Of a DNA stretch of 57,470 nt, positions 16,288-24,557 are shown piece after piece; within the stretch, counting starts at the first letter, position 1; the number at the start of each line of letters is the position of its first letter. The stretch spans positions 1 through 57,470 of the forward strand of contig ONKG01000008.1 of assembly GCA_900318375.1 (NCBI GenBank). The letters run 5' to 3'. Origin of the DNA: an uncultured Lachnospiraceae bacterium. Its GTDB lineage: Bacteria; Bacillota; Clostridia; Lachnospirales; Lachnospiraceae. Position numbers and translations under genes: made by a program. The notes beneath the pieces are model-generated. The model saw only the letters and a list, made by a program, of their open reading frames with translations, had not been told where the DNA came from and made no database searches.

Positions 16288-17423
16288 AAAAAGATACCGC
16301 TTTCCTGACGAACATCCAGAGAGATTTCCGGACAGAATTCCAGTCGGATTTCCGGACAGAATTCCAGCTGGATTTCCGGACAGAATTCCAGACAGAATTC
16401 CAGCCGGATTTCCGGAGGGATTTCCAGACAGAATTCCGTACAGATCTCCGGACGAAAAAAGCTGTGCAGCCTCTATTGCGGAATGCAAAGCTGAGCCGAA
16501 TCATAGCATACCTTCTTATTCTGTGTCTTCTGGGCGGTCTGTGCGGCAGCCTTTCAGGCTGTGCAGCAGCGAAAGAAGACGAGGAGGCAGTACGTGTTTT
16601 TTATCTGAATTCGGAAAAGACCGGACTCATTCCCAAAGCCCAGAAGCTCCATGCGGAATCCGTCTATGGAAAGACAGAAGAACTGCTGGACCTTCTTGCA
16701 TCTGTCCCGGACGGTGAGATGTATTGCGCACCCATCAGCGGATTTGAACGCAAGGATTACTCGATCGAGAATGATACAGTGCTTCTGGAGTTTTCCGGAG
16801 AGTATCGGAGTATGGATACGATCTCCGAAAAGCTGACCCGTGCCGCAATCGTCAACACGTTGTGTGAACTTACTGAAATCCACCACGTCACAATCCGTGT
16901 GAACGGAGCCCTGATCGTGGATGAACACGGGAACAAATCGGAAAATATGACCGCGAACCAGTTTATCTACAACGCCGGCAGCGAAATGCTCAACTTCGAG
17001 CGTGAGGAAATCCACCTTTATTTTGCTTCTGAGGACGGCAAATCGCTGGTCGAGACTTACAGAACTGTTGTTTTCAACAGTAATATTCCCATGGAGAGAC
17101 TGGTCGTTCAGGAAATCATCCATGGGCCGAATACGGATTTCAATTATCCGACGGTCAATGAAAATACGAAAGTCGTAAACATTCTGACCCGTGACAACAT
17201 CTGCACAGTGACACTGGATTCCACTTTTCTCACGAATCCCTATTCGGTCGACCCCGAGGTCGCTGTTTACTCGATCGTCAACTCCCTCACGGAGCTCCCT
17301 GCAATACGCCAGGTCCAGATCATCATTGAAGGAGAGAACAACCCTGTTTTCATGGATACCTTCAAGCTTGATTCGGAGACCCTGCTGCAGAAAAACACCA
17401 AACTCATCCAGACCAGACAATAA
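16284..17423 (+). CDS. GerMN-domain lipoprotein with repeat-coded N-terminus
   Basis: The 379-residue frame overlaps the kinase by ATGA. Residues about 14-57 are repeats of FRTEFQxD, followed by a hydrophobic segment (about 71-92) and lipobox LSGC (Cys93). The mature part carries two GerMN-like domains (about 105-235 and 245-375), as in GerM and the lipoproteins often encoded beside two-component pairs. A 70-residue n-region is abnormal for a lipoprotein signal; a GTG at 16464 would give an ordinary one but has no clear ribosome site. The protein probably sits outside the membrane and may feed into the adjacent kinase; that is inference. Confidence 0.75.
   Translation: MKKDTAFLTNIQRDFRTEFQSDFRTEFQLDFRTEFQTEFQPDFRRDFQTEFRTDLRTKKAVQPLLRNAKLSRIIAYLLILCLLGGLCGSLSGCAAAKEDEEAVRVFYLNSEKTGLIPKAQKLHAESVYGKTEELLDLLASVPDGEMYCAPISGFERKDYSIENDTVLLEFSGEYRSMDTISEKLTRAAIVNTLCELTEIHHVTIRVNGALIVDEHGNKSENMTANQFIYNAGSEMLNFEREEIHLYFASEDGKSLVETYRTVVFNSNIPMERLVVQEIIHGPNTDFNYPTVNENTKVVNILTRDNICTVTLDSTFLTNPYSVDPEVAVYSIVNSLTELPAIRQVQIIIEGENNPVFMDTFKLDSETLLQKNTKLIQTRQ
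16325..16450 (+). repeat. 24-bp coding tandem repeat in the lipoprotein N-terminus
   Basis: Imperfect copies of GATTTCCGGACAGAATTCCA with a variable 4-base end encode FRTEFQ-type octapeptides. About five to six copies are present. The array lies before the lipoprotein signal, not in the mature protein. Confidence 0.85.
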
Positions 17424-17431
17424 ATATATTG

Positions 17432-17516
17432 TTGAAAATATTCAAAAATATGGTATAATGAACTTATCGCACAGGACAAAGCCGCCGTTTTGGATAACGG
17501 AGGTGTCTGAGCGATG
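17432..17516 (+). promoter_or_regulatory. comEC promoter and SD-sequestering leader (shared with comEA)
   Basis: TTGAAA (17432-17437), a 16-bp spacer and an extended -10 TGGTATAAT (TATAAT 17454-17459) place the transcript start near 17466. The leader is almost entirely the conserved element: GCACAGGACAAAGCC (17469-17483). GCC-G-CCGTT (481-489) can pair with AACGG-A-GGT (496-504) and so hides the Shine-Dalgarno. TCGC-A-CAG (467-474) can pair with CTG-A-GCGA (507-514), reaching the start codon. It aligns with the comEA leader but has a longer loop (TTGGAT against TTTT) and an extra T-A loop-closing pair. Confidence 0.7.
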
Positions 17517-20318
17517 CATACACGGATAAATCGTGCACACGGCGCAGCCACCCGAAATACTCGGGGGCTGCGCTTTTTTTCTTATATGACAAGAAGACCG
17601 CTGTTTGCATTTTTTTCAATCCTTGCAGCCGCCATTGGGCTCACAGTGCTGCTCCTTCCAGTGAGAATCAACGATTACGAGTCCCTGCGGGAGGAAAACG
17701 TGCAGCTGACCGGCACAATCAGCGCAATTGAACAAAAACCGGAGGGGGATATGCCGGTCTGGCGGATGATCCTCACCGACGTAGACATAGAAAAAATGAA
17801 CCTGTCCGCGGGAGCGGGGACCGGAAAGAAAGCAGGTATGAGCGAAGCCTCTGACAAAGATGGGACAGGGGAAAAAGCGGTCATGAACGAATTCTCCGAC
17901 AGAGGTGAAATCGGTGAAATCACTCTGGATAAAGACAAGAAAGTTCTCTGTGTGCTGGATCATGCGCCGGAAGGAGAAATGAGTGCCCGCGTTCGTGTCA
18001 GGGGAAAGCTGTTTCCATTTCGCAGCGCCATGAATGAAGGGGAATTTGACCTTCGCATGTACTACCACATCCTGCGGATAGAGTTTTCTCTGCGCGATGC
18101 TGAGATCATGGCCGTCTCTGCGCCCACAGACAGGATTGCGGCAATACTTTTCAATTTCAAAAAAAATTTGTCCTCTATTATAGACCGTGTCTTTTCCAAA
18201 CAGAATGCACCAATCCTGAAAGCCATGCTTTTAGGGGAAAAGGGCCTTTTGGAAGAAGAGACAAAGGAACTGTATCAAGGAGCAGGAATTGTTCACATTC
18301 TCAGTATCAGCGGGCTTCACCTCTCCCTGATCGGGATGGGACTTTTTTCGCTGACCGGAAAGTGCAGGTTTATTCCCCTGCCGCTCCGCGCGGCATTATC
18401 AGTTATTGCAGTTTTTCTGTACGGAAAAATGATAGGTTTGGGCACATCTGTTTTCCGTGCCCTTATCATGCTGACTCTTTATATCATTTCAAAAGTCATC
18501 GGCAGGACCTATGACCTTCTGACAGCTGCCTCCATCGCCGCATTTCTCCTGCTGCTGGACCAGCCTCTTTACCTTCTTCATACAGGCTTCCAGTTCTCAT
18601 TTGGTGCTGTCCTTGCGATTGGCATTCTGCTGCCTGCCCTCCCCGGCCGTGCCCTGAAGACGCTGGCCATTCCGGCTGCCACTCTGCCTGTTTATTTATG
18701 GGCGTACGGCACTTTTCCCGTCACTTCTCTGCTTTTGAATCTGATCGTCATCCCTCTTATGACAGTCGTCATGGTCAGCGCCGGCGGAGCTGTGCTGCTG
18801 GCAGGACTGCCTGACTTTTTTTCAGGCGGAGGCGGAATGCCGGATACTCTCTCCGCTAACAGAGCGCTGCCGTCCGCTCTGAAATGGCTTCCGCGTATCC
18901 TGGGCCTTCCTGCGGAGCTGATCCTGGATTTTTACCGTTTCCTCGCCGAATCTTCCGAAAAGATTCCCGGACATGAGATTGTATTGGGCAGACCTTCACC
19001 GATCCGGATTCTGTTTTTCTATATTATGCTGCTTATCCTTGCGGCCATCTCTGTCCGTCTCCAGATGCCGCACATGCGAAGGCGTATCGAAGCGGAAGCA
19101 GTTTCCATGCACACTGAAGATGATGGCCGGAAGAAACTCGACCACTTTGTTGAAAATTCTGATCGGAAGAAATACAGCAGTCTGGATGAAAACCGGGCAG
19201 ACATGCTATTGCGTCGGGCGGCTTCAAAAATATGTCAGATGCTTCATCTTCGTGACAATCACTCAAGAAAGAACTTTGCCTGCATTTGCACCGTCCTATG
19301 GATGGCTGCTGCATTTTTTGTGCTGGTATACCACCCTTGGCCGGCTTTGGAAGTGGATATGATCTATGTCGGACAGGGGGACGGAATCTTTATCAGTTCC
19401 CGGGGAAGGCATTTCCTGATCGACGGTGGAAGCTCTACCAAAGAGGAACTTGCCAAATACACCTTGCTTCCATATCTGCACAATAAGGGAGTTGGCCGCC
19501 TTGACGGAATCTTCCTGACCCATGACGATACAGATCACTGCAGCTGCCTTCTTGAATTCCTGGAAGCAGCAGCGGAGGACAAGCCTCTCATCCTGATTAA
19601 TGCTGTGTATCTTCCCGATATCGCAGAAGCCGCAAAAGGTGAAAACTATAGAAGGATCGAGCTGCTTTCCGGACAGGTCGGTATCCCAGTCTGCTACATA
19701 AGCCGGGGACAGCGGATCCGCAGCGGGAACCTTACCCTGGACTGCCTCCACCCTGCGCGGGGGGCCTCTTATGAGGATGCCAATGAATACTCGACGACTC
19801 TGCTGCTGAGGTATGGAGATTCTTCAAAATTGATATCAGACAATTCCGACATTGCCTCACGTTTGTCAGGAAAAGAAAAGGGCTTCTCTGTTCTCTTTAC
19901 CGGGGACCTGGAAGGGCAGGGAGAGGAAGATTTTCTGCACTACCTCGCGGAGACAAAGCTGCTGAAAACTCAAGATGGCTTGCTGAATATTGATGTACTG
20001 AAAGTAGCTCATCATGGCAGTAAAAATGCTACTTCCTCGGAATTCCTGCAGGCGGTGCACCCTGACATGGTCATGATTTCCGCGGGTATTAACAACATGT
20101 ACAAACACCCGTCAGAGGAACTGTTGAACAGGCTGGCAATATCGATTCCTGATTCATCTGTTTACAGGACAGATTTACAGGGGGAAATCACGATCTGCCA
20201 CAAGAAGGGGGGAGACGACTATCGAGTCAAGACCTTTTCAGGAGGCACAACAGAGGTTTTTTCTGCTTCGAAAAGAAGAAGCCTGGGAAGCGAAGCGACG
20301 GAAGTTCCGAAAAAGTGA
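17514..20318 (+). CDS. comEC: ComEC/Rec2 DNA-uptake channel protein
   Basis: The 934-residue protein has N-terminal membrane segments and a DUF4131-like region, the Competence channel domain (about 240-520, with many membrane helices and ILSISGLHLSLIGMGLF), a charged insert (about 525-600), then a metallo-beta-lactamase domain (about 615-880) with VGQGDGIFI, THDDTDHCSC (HxDxDH) and AHHGSKNATS. It should pass one DNA strand through the membrane while the lactamase domain may degrade the other. It is longer than the usual 750-800 residues through two inserts (Gly/Asp-rich near 100-145; charged near 525-600) and a C-terminus coded by the following repeat array (SEATEVPKK). Confidence 0.9.
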   Translation: MHTRINRAHGAATRNTRGLRFFSYMTRRPLFAFFSILAAAIGLTVLLLPVRINDYESLREENVQLTGTISAIEQKPEGDMPVWRMILTDVDIEKMNLSAGAGTGKKAGMSEASDKDGTGEKAVMNEFSDRGEIGEITLDKDKKVLCVLDHAPEGEMSARVRVRGKLFPFRSAMNEGEFDLRMYYHILRIEFSLRDAEIMAVSAPTDRIAAILFNFKKNLSSIIDRVFSKQNAPILKAMLLGEKGLLEEETKELYQGAGIVHILSISGLHLSLIGMGLFSLTGKCRFIPLPLRAALSVIAVFLYGKMIGLGTSVFRALIMLTLYIISKVIGRTYDLLTAASIAAFLLLLDQPLYLLHTGFQFSFGAVLAIGILLPALPGRALKTLAIPAATLPVYLWAYGTFPVTSLLLNLIVIPLMTVVMVSAGGAVLLAGLPDFFSGGGGMPDTLSANRALPSALKWLPRILGLPAELILDFYRFLAESSEKIPGHEIVLGRPSPIRILFFYIMLLILAAISVRLQMPHMRRRIEAEAVSMHTEDDGRKKLDHFVENSDRKKYSSLDENRADMLLRRAASKICQMLHLRDNHSRKNFACICTVLWMAAAFFVLVYHPWPALEVDMIYVGQGDGIFISSRGRHFLIDGGSSTKEELAKYTLLPYLHNKGVGRLDGIFLTHDDTDHCSCLLEFLEAAAEDKPLILINAVYLPDIAEAAKGENYRRIELLSGQVGIPVCYISRGQRIRSGNLTLDCLHPARGASYEDANEYSTTLLLRYGDSSKLISDNSDIASRLSGKEKGFSVLFTGDLEGQGEEDFLHYLAETKLLKTQDGLLNIDVLKVAHHGSKNATSSEFLQAVHPDMVMISAGINNMYKHPSEELLNRLAISIPDSSVYRTDLQGEITICHKKGGDDYRVKTFSGGTTEVFSASKRRSLGSEATEVPKK

Positions 20319-20956
20319 AAGATCACCACCATGGGAGAGGGAGCGAAGCGACCGGAGGCCGCAGCAGGAAAAAGGTCACGCGTGCCAGGAAAAAGCGAAG
20401 CGACCGAGGCGCCGAAAGAGCAAAAGATCACCACCATAGCGGAAGGAGCGAAGCGACCGGAGACCGCAGCAGGAAAAAGGTCACGCATGGTGCGAAAAAG
20501 TGAAGCGACAGAGACGCCGAAAGAGCAAAAGATCACTACTGAGGCAGAAGGAGCGAAGCGACCGGGAGCTGGGAAGGGAAAAAGGTCACGCATGGTGCGA
20601 AAAAGCGAAGCGACCTAGATGTTTCAAGAGCAAAAGATCACTACTGCGGGAGAGGGAGCGAAGCGACCGGAGGACGTGGAGGGAAAAAAGGTCACGCATG
20701 GTGTGAAAAAGCGAAGCGACCTAGATGTTTCAAGAGCAAAAGATCACTACTGCGGGAGAGGGAGCGAAGCGACCGGAGGACGTGGAGGGCAAAAGGTCAC
20801 GCATGGTGTGAAAAAGCGAAGCGACCGAGACGCCGAAAGAGCAAAAGATCACCACCATGGCAGAGGGAGCGAAGCGACCGGAGGCGGTGTAGGGCAAAAG
20901 GTCACGCATGGTGCGAAAAAGCGAAACGACAAAAATGAGACAAGAGCAAAAGATCA
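20293..20956 (+). repeat. 105-bp tandem array bridging comEC and the next gene
   Basis: Six units of about 105 bp and a partial seventh, each holding GCGAAGCGACC twice about 52 bp apart, GAGCAAAAGATCAC and AAAAGGTCACGC. Unit length is divisible by three, so long open frames run through it without ribosome sites; I treat them as non-genes. The first unit encodes the ComEC C-terminus. The last runs to 30 bp before the start of the nuclease-like gene. Units 4 and 5 are nearly identical, so turnover is recent. Confidence 0.9.
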
Positions 20957-20985
20957 CTACTATGAAAAAAGAAAGGGGTATTGGA

Positions 20986-21798
20986 ATGAATTTGCATGAA
21001 ATTATACAGATAGAGGCAGACAGGCTTGAAAAAGAGGTTCATGAATTGGAGACGAGGCTTGAAAAGGCTCCTAAAGGATCGCTGCGGTGTCATAAGAATG
21101 GAAAAAGCTTCAGGTGGTATTTCATAGACGAAAAAGATCATAGGGTAAAGGAGAAAAATGCAAAGCGAAAATACATTTCCAAAAAAACAGGGCGCCCTTT
21201 GGCAGAGAAACTTGCAAGAAAAGCTTATGACAAAAGAAAACTGGCTGGTTGTAAAAAAGAATTAACTGCGCTGAAAAGATATCTGAACTGCAGTAATTCT
21301 GAAATAATGCCGGAGCAGAAATACCTATGTGAGAACTCCGGATTCAGGGAACTGCTTATTTCTGGTATGCCATTAATGAACAGGGAATTAGAAGAATGGA
21401 GAGTGGCTGACTATCTCAGAAATCCGTTTTATCCGGAAAATCTTCAGATCTGTTCTTCTGACGGAACTATGGTGAGATCTAAATCAGAGGCTCTTATTGC
21501 CTCTGGACTGGCATCTAATGGAATCCCTTATCGATATGAGTGCGCATTGGAACTCGAAGGACAGACACTTTACCCTGATTTTACGATCAGGCATCCTTTT
21601 ACAGGAAAAGTATTCGTATGGGAGCATTTTGGTATGGTTGATCAGGAGGAGTATTTGGAACGCACACTGAAAAAACTCAGGGTATATCTTCGCAATGGCT
21701 TTATTCCCGATATTAATTTTATTATGACTTTCGAAACGCGTCAGGTGCCCCTGGGATACGATGTCGTTTTTCGAGTAATTCAGGATTATTTTATGTAA
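20986..21798 (+). CDS. PD-(D/E)XK nuclease-like protein
   Basis: A 270-residue protein starting at ATG 20986 (AAAGGGG upstream); an open extension to 20908 is repeat sequence. The N-terminal 100 residues are a basic, helical, coiled-coil-like region. The C-terminal part holds RSKSEALIA (Glu168), YECALEL, LYPDFTI (Asp198) and VWEHFGM (Glu213), the spacing of a PD-(D/E)XK nuclease core in which the last motif is WEHxG. I recall such stand-alone proteins as uncharacterised in Clostridia. Base composition is more A-rich than its neighbours, hinting at transfer. Nuclease activity is inferred. Confidence 0.6.
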   Translation: MNLHEIIQIEADRLEKEVHELETRLEKAPKGSLRCHKNGKSFRWYFIDEKDHRVKEKNAKRKYISKKTGRPLAEKLARKAYDKRKLAGCKKELTALKRYLNCSNSEIMPEQKYLCENSGFRELLISGMPLMNRELEEWRVADYLRNPFYPENLQICSSDGTMVRSKSEALIASGLASNGIPYRYECALELEGQTLYPDFTIRHPFTGKVFVWEHFGMVDQEEYLERTLKKLRVYLRNGFIPDINFIMTFETRQVPLGYDVVFRVIQDYFM

Positions 21799-21831
21799 GA
21801 GGCTTAATCAAGTATGAGCAGTATTTATGGA

Positions 21832-21860
21832 TGCATAGGGTGTGTGAAAGATGATATAAT
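21832..21860 (+). promoter_or_regulatory. Promoter of the Ser/Thr kinase gene
   Basis: Extended -10 TGATATAAT (TATAAT 21855-21860) with a poor -35 (TGCATA). The leader of about 100 nt ends with GGAGGA near 21949. Confidence 0.5.
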
Positions 21861-21967
21861 TATTAACAGTTTTTCGTTTTATTAAACAACTGCCTCTGGA
21901 AAAGGAATCTCCCTAAGATTCCCTTCCGATATAACGGCGTGAGGAATAGGAGGACGGACAGCAGATC

Positions 21968-24328
21968 ATGAGCAGCAGTTACGATATAAAATGTAAGGTA
22001 ATCGAGGAAGAACTCAGGTCCGTGTGGCCGGACTGGCATGTTGCCGGGCGTCTGGGCGGCAGCACCTCCAGCGATGTCTTTCAGATTTACAGGGACAATT
22101 TCGGGATCCGAGTGGATTCCGCCCTCAAAGTCATCCAGGTCGACAGCGGGACGGCTGCAGTGACGTCGTCCTCCAGGGGACAGGATGACGGGGAAACTGA
22201 GGCCGGAGAAGCGGAAGCCGAGAAAACGGAAGCAGTAGGTCAAAGTGATATCCCTGAAGCGCTTCTTGGTGAGATTCAGATCATGGAGGCCCTCCGCGGA
22301 GCACCGAATATTGTGGCTATAGAAGATTATTCTTTCAAGAGGGAAGGTTCGACCTGCAGTCTCTTCGTGCGGATGGAACTGCTCACCAGCCTTCAGGAAA
22401 TCCTGGCGGGGAGAGGCGGACACGGTCCCCTGTCCACCATCCTGGAGATAAGCAGATTGGGCAGGGATATCTGTACCGCATTGATGCACTGTGAGAAAAA
22501 AGGCATCATCCACCGGGATATCAAGCCGGAAAATCTGTTCGTGGATGAGTTCGGTCATTACAAGGCAGGGGATTTCGGCACCTCAAAGCGCATGGATACA
22601 GTACATGCTGCCCGGACCATGACCGGCATAGGAACAATCTCCTACATGGCACCCGAGATCTTCCAGGGGCGGTCCTACAACAATACAGCGGACATTTACT
22701 CTCTGGGACTCATCCTCTACCAGCTCCTTAACAATGGCAGGATGCCCTTTCTTCCGACAGAGGATTCCTATACTGCGCAGGATGTCGACAGCGCCAATTA
22801 CCAGCGCCTGAACGGGATGCCCGTTCCCGGCCTGGCCGGAAGAACAGTCGGGGGCGAGATGATCGACAGTCGGCTTGATGCTGTTGTGTGCAAGGCCTGC
22901 GCTGTGGATCCCGAAGACCGCTATCAGACTGCGAAGGAGTTTTACGAGGCCCTGGAGCTTAAAGAGACAGCAGAGAAAAAAAACGTACCGGTATATAAAA
23001 AAAGACCGCAGGGCTCTCTGGCGCCGATTGAGTCTTTACAAAATCAGCAGCAGGAAAGATTACAGGCGGAATCCGGGATAAAACCTTTCGTAGACCTGGA
23101 ACCTGCCGTATCTATTTTGAGCCTCCTGGAGGAGAAGGAGAGATTAAAGTCAGAAGAAAAGATGTCGGCTTCCCCGCCGCCGGACAGGTCTTCAAAGAGT
23201 CTGCCGCCGGAAAGGGAAGAATCGGAGCCGGGAGAAAAGGAAAAACCATCGGCTTCCCCGCCGCCGGACATGTCTTCAAAGAGTCTGCCGCTGGAAAGGG
23301 AAGAATCGGAGCCGGGAGAAAAGGAAAATCCATCTACCGCCCCGCTGCCGGACATGTCTTCAAAGAGTCTGCCGCCGGAAAGGGAGGAATCAGAGCCGGG
23401 AGAAAAGGAAAATCCATCTACCGCCCCCCTGCCGGACAGTTCTTCACAGATTCTTCCGCATGAAATAAGGCTATCATGGCCGGAAGAAATGACATCGGCC
23501 GCCCCGTCGAAAGAAGAAAAGCGCTCAGGCAGAAAAAATAAACCCGTAATCGCCATTGTGCTCCTGCTAATTATTGCGGCAGTGGCACTGGTCGCCTTAC
23601 ATAACGGAAGAGGAATTTCTGTGAGTCCCGATACTGAAGCTCCGTACACGGTATCCACAGATAACGATCGTGCTCCCCGGCGGCTTACCGACTCCTGGGA
23701 TGAGATCATCGCCGCGGGAAAAGACGGGACCTATATTTACAAATACCGGATAGGGGATACGAAAGAACTTGACCTGGGAGAAGAAGGTCTGATTGAAATG
23801 GAGCTTGTTGCTTTCGATGCAGACGAACGGACATTTTTCTTCGGGAAAGCCCATATGACCTGGATTGCAAAGGATCTTCTGAAGACAAAGCAGCCCATGA
23901 ATAAAAAATGGACGAATCGAGGCGGCTGGCCTAAATCGGACATGCGCGCATGGCTGCGGAAGAATGTTCTTCCCTTGTTACCGAAAACGGTACGCTCGAA
24001 CATCAAAAAAGTGAAGAAATATTCCTACTCGCAATCCGATGGAAAGACAATCTCCTCTTCAGATAAGATCTGGATTCCATCCAGGATGGAGATTTTCGGA
24101 AAGAATGACGCTTTTGAGGACAAAGGACCGGAATATGTAACGGCTTTTACGGATGATGCTTCCAGGATAAAACGGCACCCCGGTAATTCTAATCCGTCGC
24201 ACTGGTGGCTGCGGTCCACTCCCTATTCTGGTGAAGATTCTTTCAGCGGTGTCAGCGACTCTGGGGCCAAATGGAAGGGAGCCGGTCCCAGCGGTTATCA
24301 AGGCGTAGCAATCGGCTTCTGTTTTTAA
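21968..24328 (+). CDS. Membrane Ser/Thr protein kinase with extracellular DUF6273-like domain
   Basis: The 786-residue protein has a Hanks-type kinase domain (about 22-335): Lys54 in ALKVI, HRDIKPENL (182-190), DFGTSK (202-207) and APE (228-230), all intact. The glycine loop (GRLGGSTSS) is unusual and an acidic insert (about 66-92) interrupts the N-lobe. A linker (about 400-515) has three 28-residue repeats plus a fourth decayed one, then one membrane helix (about 526-545). The outside part (about 590-786) matches DUF6273: SDMRAWL, KIWIPSRMEIFG, HWWLRSTPYS and a final GVAIGFCF. The layout suggests a receptor kinase using DUF6273 instead of PASTA sensors. Confidence 0.8.
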   Translation: MSSSYDIKCKVIEEELRSVWPDWHVAGRLGGSTSSDVFQIYRDNFGIRVDSALKVIQVDSGTAAVTSSSRGQDDGETEAGEAEAEKTEAVGQSDIPEALLGEIQIMEALRGAPNIVAIEDYSFKREGSTCSLFVRMELLTSLQEILAGRGGHGPLSTILEISRLGRDICTALMHCEKKGIIHRDIKPENLFVDEFGHYKAGDFGTSKRMDTVHAARTMTGIGTISYMAPEIFQGRSYNNTADIYSLGLILYQLLNNGRMPFLPTEDSYTAQDVDSANYQRLNGMPVPGLAGRTVGGEMIDSRLDAVVCKACAVDPEDRYQTAKEFYEALELKETAEKKNVPVYKKRPQGSLAPIESLQNQQQERLQAESGIKPFVDLEPAVSILSLLEEKERLKSEEKMSASPPPDRSSKSLPPEREESEPGEKEKPSASPPPDMSSKSLPLEREESEPGEKENPSTAPLPDMSSKSLPPEREESEPGEKENPSTAPLPDSSSQILPHEIRLSWPEEMTSAAPSKEEKRSGRKNKPVIAIVLLLIIAAVALVALHNGRGISVSPDTEAPYTVSTDNDRAPRRLTDSWDEIIAAGKDGTYIYKYRIGDTKELDLGEEGLIEMELVAFDADERTFFFGKAHMTWIAKDLLKTKQPMNKKWTNRGGWPKSDMRAWLRKNVLPLLPKTVRSNIKKVKKYSYSQSDGKTISSSDKIWIPSRMEIFGKNDAFEDKGPEYVTAFTDDASRIKRHPGNSNPSHWWLRSTPYSGEDSFSGVSDSGAKWKGAGPSGYQGVAIGFCF
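23168..23419 (+). repeat. 84-bp coding repeat in the kinase linker
   Basis: Three copies of a 28-residue unit (SSKSLPPEREESEPGEKE core) plus a diverged fourth up to about 23500. The segment is Pro/Glu/Ser-rich and lies between the kinase and membrane helix, so it probably acts as a flexible spacer. Confidence 0.85.
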
Positions 24329-24344
24329 TACAGACGCTATTCAG

Positions 24345-24366
24345 CCGGCGGGCTTCGTCCCGCCGG
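24345..24366 (+). terminator. GC-rich hairpin after the kinase gene
   Basis: CCGGCGGG and CCCGCCGG form a perfect 8-bp stem with loop CTTCGT, 16 bp after the stop. There is no T-run, so termination would be weak. Confidence 0.5.
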
Positions 24367-24473
24367 ATTGGGAAATGTTCGTCTAAAGTAGAGGTAAGTC
24401 AATCCGTATTTGTGGGGTAATAATTAATGTTCGCACAGGATGTATTCTCCGCATATTGACGGATGAAAAAATG

Positions 24474-24514
24474 CCGGCTGCGCCATGGCTTCATAACAGT
24501 CATGGCGCAGCCGG
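24474..24514. terminator. Bidirectional terminator between convergent genes
   Basis: CCGGCTGCGCCATG (24474-24487) and CATGGCGCAGCCGG (24501-24514) form a perfect 14-bp stem. On the minus strand it is followed by CATTTTTT, and on the plus strand by TTATTTT. It serves the lipoprotein gene at 24558-25367. Confidence 0.85.
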
Positions 24515-24557
24515 TTATTTTACCAAATTGCTGTTTACGAAAGCGCAGAGAGCGCTT

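Noticed and set aside
12379-17516. Complete c-di-GMP-I riboswitches before comEA and comEC
   Set aside because: Only parts of the consensus are present; the first hairpin and the GACGCAAAGCC block are missing and the leader is only about 45 nt.
20293-20956. CRISPR array
   Set aside because: The repeat units are contiguous and vary along their whole length; there are no unique spacers and no cas genes.
20315-20999. Short overlapping open frames in the 105-bp array
   Set aside because: They exist only because the unit length is a multiple of three. They lack ribosome sites and encode Lys/Arg/Glu-rich repeats.
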